A stretch of 64,000 nucleotides of DNA from Meconema thalassinum (lineage: Eukaryota; Arthropoda; Insecta; Orthoptera; Tettigoniidae). A program made the translations under genes and the position numbers. Of this stretch, positions 47,326-55,861 are shown piece by piece; within the stretch, counting starts at the first letter, position 1, and every line of letters starts with the position of its first letter. The notes beneath the pieces are model-generated. The model did not search any database. It was not told the origin of the DNA and saw only the letters and a program-made list of their open reading frames with translations. The DNA is taken from assembly GCA_946902985.2 (NCBI GenBank), contig OX336389.2, positions 1,078,971,788-1,079,035,787 on the forward strand, read 5' to 3'.

Positions 47326-47694
47326 GAACAAACAGAACTTGGTTCTATGTTGGTTGAAGCGGGTAGAGGAAACAAACTTTCTGGAGAGCAGACTAACAGG
47401 ATGTGGATGTTATTTGAGCTTATTGGAATGTGCTGACCTGACTCGACTTGACAACAGGTGCAAGATTGTAAATCACTTTGTCGGTAAAAGGTATCATGCA
47501 TGTGTAGGAATGCGCTATTTGATGAATCATGGATTGTAGAGACTTATATGGTGGCCATGGTTGACAATGTATTCATTGATATTTCATGAATCACGAATCG
47601 CAGAGGCGTATGCAGTGATTTGTTTATGCTTAGTGAAAGCATGACTGTAATGATTGAAAAAATCAAATGCGAGAATGACCGTAGAGTTACAGTA

Positions 47695-48560
47695 AACGGA
47701 TAAGCCAATACAAAAGCCGATATATAAGCCTACACAAAAGCCAATACATAAGCCAATACAAAAGCCAATACATAAGCCAATACAAATGCCAACACATGGG
47801 GTTAGGTTAGGTTAGGTTCTGATATGTTACATTAAGTTAGGCGAGGTATGTGTGACATTATAGCCAGTCTTAAAGCAAGTCTAAACTTGTAGAACATGTC
47901 ACATGACAAGGTTATATTAGGTTATGTTAGATGGGTTGAGGTTGAATCTTTAAATATTCACAATATTTGAGGTACTTTCCAAGACCAATAAAATTCTACT
48001 AAATACATTGACAAAAAATACTTGTCAAATAAGCCAATATAAAAGCCAATATATAAGCCAACACAAAAGCCAATACATAAGCCAAAACAAAAGCCAACAC
48101 AAAAGCCAATACAAAAGCCAATACATAAGCCAATACAAAAGGAAACACATGGGGTTAGGTTGGGTTAGGTTCTGATATGCTACATTAGGTTAGGTGAGCG
48201 ATGTGTGACGTCATAGTCAGTCTTAAAGCAAGTCTAAACTTGTTGAACATATCACGTGACAAGGTTAAGTTAGATTATGTTAGATGAGTTGAGGTCAAGT
48301 CTTTAAATATTTCCAGAGTCTAAACTTGTAGAACATGTCACGTGACAAGGTTAAGTTAGGTTATGTTAGATGAGTTGAGGTTAAGTCTTTAAATATTTCC
48401 AGTCTTTGAGATACTTTCCAAGACCAATAAAAATCCACTAAATACATTGACAAGAATAACTTGTCAAATAAGCTAATATAAAAGCCGAAATATAAGCCAA
48501 TACATAAGCCAATACAAAAGCCAACCCAAAAGCGAACACATAAGCAAACAAAAAAGTCAA
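47695..48560. repeat. aagccaatac minisatellite and TTAGG-bearing repeat units
   Basis: Blocks of a 12 bp unit (aagccaatacat / aagccaatacaa) occur at 47700-47795, 48028-48140 and 48470-48550. They alternate with roughly 330 bp units containing gggttaggttaggttagg, gtctaaacttgtagaacatgtcac, and ttccaagaccaataaaa. The first unit holds three consecutive TTAGG copies, the arthropod telomeric motif, the second two. Confidence 0.75.
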
Positions 48561-48647
48561 TATATGAGCTTATGATAAGTCACTTTATCACTAAAACAGT
48601 TTTAACCTTCATAGTGGGATCATCATACCTACAGGTTAGTTACTACT

Positions 48648-49692
48648 ATGGAACTTACTACAACCAACAAGGGTAGGCAACGTGTACTCTATCAAGGCTA
48701 CTCGTATAACTATGAAAAATGAAAATCCACTGCCTGCTTCCAGTCTCCGACCGGGTCAGAAATGGAATGAATGAAGCCCCCATCTAGCGGCGAGGATATG
48801 GACTGTGCCGGCTGCCGAGGCCTGACGCACTCCTCTGGGGCAATGATTAAATGAATGACAGATGAAATGAAATGATAGTGGAGAGTGTTGATGGAATGAA
48901 ATTTTGACAGGGAAAACCGGAGTACCCGGAGAAAAACCTGTCTGCCTCCGTTTTGTCCAGCACAGATCTCACATGGAGTGAACGGGATTTGAACCACGGA
49001 CTCAGCGGTGAGAGGCCAGCGTCCTGCCGCCTAAGCCACGGAGGCTTCTCTTATAACTATAATCGTTAGAATTTGAATGGAATAATATTCTGGCAATGCT
49101 CAAAAGAGAGGTCAACAAAATATCGAGGAAATCTAAAAAAGTTAAAATGGAAAGGTTTTAAGTGTGAGTGTTCATTAATGTAGTGCTCCAAACGAACCAC
49201 GGTTGTTGTTTACAAAAAAAAATGAAAATGCTAAAAAGCAAGTTCAAGAAAACGATATTGCAGCTCAAGACAGTGCAGTGTTTGCTCAAAAGCACTTATC
49301 ATATCCTCAAAAAAAGTAATGTTAGGATAGTGATCAACGTCTAAGAAAACCTCAACACTATCAAAGTCAACACAAACTATGAAAGGAGTATCTGTGGAAA
49401 AGGAAGAAAATGAATTTAGTAGTTTTAGTGATGTTGAGGATAATGTTGATTACACTCATGGTGATTATAATAATGGTGATAAAGATGCTGAGGATGATGA
49501 TGATAATGATAATGATAATGCTCTGTTTACCCCTAAAAATCATTTGTCAAATGTGTTGACTGGAACAATCCCAGTAAGCTAATCCAGCGGCTTCAGTACT
49601 TGCATGCCTGTAGACAGGCTGGTCATACTGAATATGAGGAAGAACTATTGGATTTAGAAAATGACCTTCGTCGGGTCAAAATTATTCTGTAA
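48648..49692 (+). pseudogene. FLYWCH zinc-finger gene relic (fullest copy)
   Basis: Begins ATG at 48648 with TTTNKGRQRVLYQGYSYNY, the N-terminal half of a FLYWCH domain (after correction for a SINE inserted at 48714-49045). After the SINE the domain continues as degenerate IIFWQCSK. An acidic stretch follows at 49379-49582 (FSSFSDVEDNVDY, then Asp/Asn repeats) and, after a frame change, the C-terminal stub RLQYLHAC...RRVKIIL ending at 49692. FLYWCH domains bind DNA and often accompany transposases of the MULE group in insects; none is visible here. Several frameshifts make it non-functional. Confidence 0.6.
48714..49045 (-). mobile_element. tRNA-derived SINE, second full copy of the LTR1 type
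   Basis: About 93 percent or more similar by eye to 2401-2734, same B-box GGTTCAAATCC and CTCCGGGTACTCC motif on the minus strand. Imperfect target duplication tactcgtataactat (48699-48713) and ttctcttataactat (49046-49060). It splits the FLYWCH coding sequence directly after YSYNY. Confidence 0.85.
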
Positions 49693-49742
49693 TGGATCCA
49701 TGTACTGCTTAAACTATTTCTTAACAATACATGTAATATTTT

Positions 49743-49975
49743 CTACCACTTTGCACTCAGTTTGCATTCACTTTGCACCCACTTTGCACACACTTTGCAC
49801 CCGCTTTGCACTCACTTTGCACTCACTTTGCAGCCACTTTGCATTCACTTTTCTACCACTTTGCTACCACTTTTCTACTTTGCTACCACTTTTTTACCAC
49901 TTTTCTACCACTTTGCTACCACTTTTCTACCACTTTTCTACCACTTTTCTACCACTTTTCTATCACTTTAATCGG
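49743..49975. repeat. Minisatellite cactttgcactca / ccacttttctac (left arm)
   Basis: About 18 units of 11-13 bp, first mainly of the type cactttgcaccca, then ccacttttctac. The inverse array lies at 52405-52622 in the right arm in the same order from the arm's outer side. Unit numbers differ slightly. Apparent protein frames (YHFSTTFLPLF) are by-products of the repeat. Confidence 0.85.
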
Positions 49976-50079
49976 TACATATTAAACATAAAAGCCAACG
50001 CTAAATCATTCTACTACCAAAACAGTTACAACCTTTGTTGTGAGCAAATCATACTGATAGGTCAGTTACTACTACTACT

Positions 50080-50470
50080 ATGGAACTTACTACAACCAAC
50101 AGAGGTAGGCAACGCGCACTCTATCAAGGCTACTCTTATAACTATAAACATCAAAATGTAAAAGGAATAATATTCTGGCAATGCTCAAAGCAGGGGTCAA
50201 CGAGATGTCGAGGCGATATGAACAGTAAAAATGGTGAGGTTTTAAGTGTGAATAATCATCAATGTAGTGCTCCAATTGATACACTGATAGTGTTGACAAA
50301 AAAATCATAAGAATGCTAAAAAGCTAGTACAAAAAAACATGTTGAAACTCAAAATAGTTCATTGTTTATTGAACAACGTTTAACCCCTGTTGTAAAAGTT
50401 ATGTTTAACCATCTTCCCTGTTTCAAGAGCCATCAACATTACAGACTATGCAAGAGGTAGTGCTGTTGTT
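50080..50470 (+). pseudogene. FLYWCH domain gene fragment, left arm
   Basis: ATG at 50080 opens a 76-codon frame with TTTNRGRQRALYQGYSYNY, IIFWQCSKQGSTRC and VLSVNNHQCSAP, a complete FLYWCH-type zinc finger (Cys at WQC and TRC, then NHQC). A seventh A in a run near 50300 shifts the frame after VLTK. The match to the right-arm copy continues in the next frame to about 50470. The frame then ends without the acidic region or C-terminal stub. Confidence 0.7.
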
Positions 50471-50997
50471 TTATGGGGCTGAACTACAAGATCATCTGCC
50501 CATGATTTGCAGATAGTTTTATCAAAGAAGAATTATTGGTGCTCTCCAAGTCGTTCATTTATTATGTGGCAGCGAGTGCAGTGAAAGAAATCAGGCAACA
50601 TGTATCAAAATCATCCAAAATGTTAACCCATAGCCTACTTTCCGCTAACCAAAATGGATGTTAATCCAAATGGCGTCTAACCAAAATGGTGGCCATGGCT
50701 TAACTAACCTTGCCTAACCTAACCTCACCTGCGAGGTGTGATCGAAAAGTTCCAAAATGTTAATTCATGGCCTACTTTCCTGGTGACTTTGCAACGAGGT
50801 GTAATCAAAAATTCCAAACCTAACGCATGGTCGGATTTTGATGAATGAGGTGTCGTTGATATCGGGCTGACACCCCCCTTTCCAAAATTCCAAAATGTTG
50901 GCCCATAGCCTACATCCCTGGTGACGTCACATACTAACCTGGCAAAGCCGATATCTCCCGAATGCATGGACACATATTGACGAATGAGGATGTCCTG
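50471..50997. repeat. Left arm, innermost part
   Basis: Continues the inverted repeat to about 50997. It holds ccaaaatgg words in four spaced copies (aaccaaaatgg, 50640-50690), ctaaccttgcctaacctaacc (inverse TTAGG-like), and gtaatcaaaaattccaaacc. The counterpart is 51398-51800. Confidence 0.7.
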
Positions 50998-51397
50998 AAA
51001 AATAGTTTTCATGGTTTCCCATTTTTACCACCAGGCAAATACCAAGACTGTTCATTCATTCATTCATTCATTCATTCCATTCCATGACTCGGTCTATCGC
51101 AATCAATTCACAATATTGATAATCATAACTGCCACATAAGCTTATGCAATTCAAAATCCAACCATGCGTTCGGGAGATATCAACTTTGCCAGGTTAGTAT
51201 GTGACATCACCAGGAAATTAGGCTATGGATCAACATTTTTAATCAAACCATGAGTTCGGGAGATATTGGCTTGCCCCTGATTGTATGGTGGGTTAGTGTG
51301 TGACGTTGCCAGGAAAGTAGGCTATGGGTCAACATTTCTGGAATTTTGGAAAGGGGGTATTAGCCCGATTTCATCGACACCTCATTCGTCAAAATCC
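50998..51397. other. Loop of the fold-back element
   Basis: About 400 bp without inverted counterpart, apart from module words. It contains six to seven ATTC units at 51053-51085, possibly a leftover SINE tail, and two further gagatatc-type module words. No frame of note. Confidence 0.6.
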
Positions 51398-52621
51398 GAC
51401 CATGCGTTTGAATGATATCGGCATTGCCAGGTTAGTATGTGACGTCACCAGGAAAGTAGGCTATGGGTCAACATTTTGGAATTTTGGAGAGGGAGGTGTC
51501 AGCCCAATTTCAACGACACCTCATACATCAAAATCCGACCATGCGTTAGGTTTGGAATTTTTGATTACACCTCGTTGCAAAGTCACCAGGAAAGTAGGCT
51601 ATGGATTAACATTTTAGAACTTTTCGATCACACGTCGTAGGTGAGGTTAGGTAAGGCTAGGGTAGTTAAGCCATGGCCGCCATTTTAGTTAGCCGCCATT
51701 TTGGTTAGACGCCATTTGGGTTAACTGCCATTTTGGTTAGCCGTAAGTAGGCTATGGGTTAACATTATGGATGATTTTGATACATGTTGCATGATTTCTT
51801 TCACTGCACTCGCTGCCACATAATAAATGAACGACTTGGAGAGCACCAATAATTCTTCTTTGATAAAACTATCTGCATATCAAGGGCAGATGATCTTGTA
51901 GTTCAGCCCCTTAAAACAACAACACTACATCTTGCATAGTCTGTAATGTTGATTGCTCTTGAGACAGGGAAGATGGATTAAACATAACTTTTACAACAGG
52001 GGTTAAAGGTTGTTCAATAAGCAATGACCTATTTTTAGTAGCAACATGTTTTTCTTGTACTAGCTTTTTAGCATTCTTATGATTTTTTGTCAACACTATC
52101 AGTGTATCAATTGGAGCACTACATTGATGATTATTCACACTTAAAACCTCACCATTTTTACTGTTCATATCGGCTCGACATCTTGTTGACCCCTGTTTTG
52201 AGCATTGTCAGAATATTATTCCTTTTACATTTTGTCGTTTATAGTTATAAGATTAGCCTTGATAGAGTGCGCGTTGCCTACCTTTGTTGGTTGTAGTAAG
52301 TTCCATAGTAGGCTACTGACCTGTCAGTATGATTTGCTCACTACAAAGGTTATAACTGTTCTGGTAATAGAATGATTTAGCGTTGGCTTTTATATTTAAT
52401 ATGTACAGATTAAAGTGGTAGAAAAGTGGTTGAAAAGTGGTAGAAAAGTGGTAGTAAAGTGGCAGTAAAGTGGTACAAAAGTGGTAAAAATGTGGTAGCA
52501 AAGTGGTAGAAAAGTGAATGCAAAGTGGGTGCAAAGTGAGAGCAAAGTGAGTGCAAAGCGGGTGCAAAGTGTGTGCAAAGTGAGTGCAAAGTGAGTGCAA
52601 ACTGAGCGCAAAGTGGTAGAA
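51398..52621. repeat. Right arm, inner part
   Basis: The inverse of 49743-50997: TTAGG-like stretch near 51635-51665, the aaccaaaatgg words, the FLYWCH fragment and the minisatellite (52405-52622). By eye it is above 90 percent identical to the left arm. Confidence 0.72.
51900..52306 (-). pseudogene. FLYWCH domain gene fragment, right arm
   Basis: Minus-strand mirror of 50080-50470, from ATG at 52306. Two stops lie inside the zinc finger: TAA where the left arm has Tyr of GYSYNY, and TGA where it has the Trp of FWQC. After them the frame from 52168 to 51911 is open and extends beyond the left-arm frame (QPLTPVVKVMFNPSSLS, then MQDVVLLF). The two arms thus carry complementary damage. Confidence 0.68.
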
Positions 52622-55600
52622 AATATTACATGTATTGTTAAGAAATAGTTTAAGCAGTACATGGATTCATTACAGAATAATTTTGACACGACGAAGCTCA
52701 TTTTCTATATCCAATAGTTCTTCCTCATATTCAGTATGGCCAGCCTGTCTACAGGCATGCAAGTACTGAAGCCGCTGGATTAGCCCGAGTTCAACGACAC
52801 CTCATGCGTCAAATTCCAATCATGGGTTCGGGAGATATCAGCCTTGCCCCTGAATGTATGGCTAAAGGTATAGGTAGACCCTTTGTAAAAATTTCAAAAA
52901 TACATTCAAAAAGAGAGTGTCTGCCCAAGTCCAACAATACCTCACAGGTCAAAATCCCATCATGGGTTAAGGAAATATCAACAAAAGTATAGATAAGCAC
53001 TTTGTCAAAATTTCAAAAATATATTCAAAAAGGATATGTCATCTCAAGTGCTACGACCCCTCATAAAAGTCCCTAGCCTTATTGACTCGCGAGATATTAA
53101 CAAATGTGTACTTAGGCCCTTTTAACAAAAAATCAAAAATCAATTCAAAAAAACAGAGCGCCACTCCAAGTCCAACAACCTCTGATACAAGTCCCTAGCC
53201 TTATTAGTTCATGAGATATTAAAAAGCCAATGACCTATTAGTTTTGGATCTTATGGTTAATTTTTAAAAAATAACTTATCTATAAATCATTATTCAAAAA
53301 GCCCGCCCTCTTACAAAAATCGCAATTGCGCATGTGTAAAAACGAAAATGTTAAATCATAGCGGCATCCAGGACAGTGTATGTTTTTCATGTGTAACAAC
53401 GATGAATTTCATATTAGCATTATACAGCTTGCATGTTGCATAAAGGAAAGACACATTTACTAAGAAAATACTATTTCACCCCCTCCCCCCCACCTAGTAG
53501 GTGTAGGTTTTATTTAAGGGTTGAAATAAGTTGTCAAGAAGAAAGAGGGTGTTAGCCCGAGTCCTACGACACCTTATTTATCAAAATAATCCGACCTTGG
53601 GTTCGCGAGCTATTAATTATTTAACATTCGCTTGGCCGCCAGGGTTTTTTGTGTGTGTGGGGGGGGGGGGGGGGTACAGCCACACCAAGTGTCTTAGGAC
53701 TCTCATCACTCCTTATCTATAAATCTTAATTCAAAAAGCCCGCCCTCTTACAAAAAAAACAAGTGCGTATGCGTAAAAGAAAAAAGAAAAATGTTAATTC
53801 ATAGTGGCTGACCATCGTTCACATACCTCCTGTGTGTAACAACGTTTAATTTCCTATTAGCAATGAACTGTATATATGTAGCACATGGAAAGCAACTTTT
53901 ACCAAGAAAATATTATTTCACCCCTGGTAGGGGTAGGTTTTATTTTAGGGTTTAAATAAGTTGTCCAGAGGAAAGAGGGCTTTAGCCCGAGTCCTACGAC
54001 ACCTTATTTGTCAAAATACGACCATGGGTTCGCGAGGTATCTTCTTCTTCACCTTGCACAGTTTCCAGCCATTGGCCGGGTCTGTTTGGAACACATTCCT
54101 CACCAACGTCTTCTGTCTTCCCACCATCTCTCAGCCTCCACCCTTGTCCAGTCTTCTCCTCTCTTCTTCATGCTTCCTTCCACCCCCTTCAGCCACCTGT
54201 CTCTCGGTCTTCCTCTCGGTCTCTTTCCTTCCCACTTCGTCTCGTGTACTCTCCTGGGTATCCTCTTCTCCTCCATTCGATTTACATGTCCATACCATCT
54301 AAGTCTAGATTTCTCTATACCATCCTGTAATGGTTCCTCCTTCATTAATTCTCTGGTCCTCTCACATCTTATTCTGTCCATCTTTGTAGCTCCAATACTG
54401 CTTCTCAAGAACCTCATCTCACTGGCCTGTATTTTGCTCTTCTCCCTTCCTTTCATAACCCAGGTCGCCGAGGCATACGTCAGGATAGGGACATAGCACG
54501 TCCGATATATGATCTTTTTGCTGTTCTGAGGGACAACCTTGCTCCATAACATGCTTCTCACACTCCTCCGAAATGCTTCTGCCTGCCTCCCCCGCTCATT
54601 TATTTCTCTATCGTTTCTTCCATTATCTTGTATCAGGCTTCCCACTCCACTTTCTTCAGCTGTTCCCGACCAATTGTTATTCCCGTTGTGGTTCTTTCCT
54701 TCTTCCTTGTTGTGATCACCATCTCACTCTTATTTATGCTAAATTTCATCCCATATCCTTGTATTATTCCTTCCCACACGTCCAACTGTTCCTGTACCTC
54801 CTCCTCCTTGTTTCCCCAAATCATCAAATCATCTGCAAATACCATTGCTTTCATCTTTCCTTCCCCAATTACTTGTGCCACTCGGGTCATTATGTCATCC
54901 ATCACCACAATGAAAAGTAACGGTGACAGTGCACTTCCTTGTTTCAGGCCGTTTCTCTGTTCCAACCAGTCTGATCTCTCTCCTCCCACTTTCACACAGC
55001 TCACGCTTCCCTTGTACATCTCCTTTAACCTCTTTATAGTCCATTTTTCTACTCCTCTATCCTCCAGGGACTTCCATACTATGTTTCTGCATACATTGTC
55101 ATATGATTTCTCAATGTCCAGGAAGTCCATCAGTAGATCTGTTCCATACTCATAGTGCTGTTCTTGTAACTGCCTTATAGCAAAAATCAAATCCACTGTG
55201 GACCTTCCTGCTCTGAAGCCATGTTGTTCTTCCCTCATCCCTCCTTCTATCCTTGTCCTAATTCTCTTTTCCGAAACTTTCTCGAAGATCTTTGCACAAT
55301 GACTCATCAGTGTTATTCCCGATAGTTTCTGCAATCTGTTCTACTACCTTTCTTGAAGATCGGGACAATTATTCCTTTTTTCCAGTCCTCTGGGATCTTC
55401 CTTTCCTTCCATGCTGTCCTCATCACTCGGTACAACCACTGTATCCCCACCTCTCCTGCTGCTCTCACCATCTCCACACTCAACTCATCCACACCCGGTG
55501 CCTTCCCTCCTTTCATCTTGTTCACTGCATCTTCCACTTCTTTCCATGTTAAGTCCTTTTCTGTTTTCAGTTCATCTTCCTCTTCCCCGATTTCTTCCTC

Positions 55601-55855
55601 CTCACCATTTTTCCATTTGGGTTCAGAAGTTCTTCAAAATATTCTTTCCACATTTTCTTCAGTTCTTCCCTATTTTCTATCTCTTGTCCCCTTTTGTTCA
55701 CCATTCTAACATAATCCATAGGATCCTTCCGCCTCTTATTTTTTCCCATCCCTTACAGGACCATTTTTCGCGAGGTATCAATTATTTTAAACTACATGTA
55801 ATGCGGGTGGCCTATTCAGTTGCACCTGGTCCAGAACTCTCACTGCTCCCCTACT
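52622..55855. repeat. Right arm, outer part, interrupted by a LINE
   Basis: Inverse of the left outer arm. It holds the coding stub (52680-52790, minus), modules with tcatgggttcgggagatatc, acaaaaatcgcaattgcgcatg, and ends CTGCTCCCCTACT at 55855. A run of about 18 G lies at 53656-53673. A LINE occupies 54042-55766. Confidence 0.75.
54042..55766 (-). mobile_element. LINE fragment inserted in the right arm
   Basis: Reads on the minus strand from 55766 to 54042 and is flanked by an exact 13 bp duplication ttcgcgaggtatc (54029-54041 and 55767-55779). Pieces in order: MGKNKRRKDPMDYV (55749), linker and RT start KMKGGKAPGVDEL with DWKKGIIVPIFKKGSR (55537-55313), RT with HGFRAGRST, DFLDIEKSYD, NGLKQGSALSPLLF and FADDLMIWG (55334-54633), and a C-terminal region with SRLRWYGHVNRMEE and GRPRDRW (54645-54100). 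Successive pieces lie in different frames, so at least three frameshifts have occurred. The 3' end has GAA triplets. Clade not assigned. Confidence 0.85.
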
Positions 55856-55861
55856 ACTGTT

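Larger units (their letters stand above)
46160..49742. repeat. 3.6 kb expansion in the left arm between 165 bp direct repeats
   Basis: This segment has no counterpart in the right arm. It begins after the first 165 bp repeat and ends with the second, the pattern left by unequal recombination between two related elements. It contains a further module (46160-46520), three 165 bp gggtcggtttaggac units, TTAGG/aagccaatac repeats and a fuller copy of the FLYWCH gene. Confidence 0.65.
44686..55855. mobile_element. Large fold-back (palindromic) DNA element with 6 bp target duplication
   Basis: Termini are AGTAGGGGAGCAGTGAGAG and its inverse, flanked by ACTGTT. The left arm is 44686-46159 plus 49743-50997 (about 2729 bp); the right arm is 51398-55855 minus a LINE and one copy of its target (about 2720 bp). 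The loop is about 400 bp. Arms contain 390 bp modules (ctcgcgaacccaaggtcgg, gtcgtaggactcgggc, aagagggcgggcttttt), a C-terminal coding stub, a minisatellite and FLYWCH gene fragments. The AG start, long inverted repeats and 6 bp duplications are those recorded for Polintons/Mavericks, but no polymerase B, integrase or capsid gene is present. Dada-type or unknown DNA transposons are alternatives. Confidence 0.75.

Noticed and set aside
49661..50161. Long plus-strand frame with repeated His/Phe/Leu
   Set aside because: It is the translation of the 12 bp minisatellite plus the end of the coding stub, not a protein gene.
54008..54496. 162-codon plus-strand frame and other long plus frames to 55866
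   Set aside because: Antisense shadows of the minus-strand LINE.
44686..55855. Complete Polinton/Maverick
   Set aside because: Ends and 6 bp duplication fit, but none of the Polinton genes (polymerase B, integrase, ATPase, protease, capsid) is visible, so only a structural resemblance is claimed.
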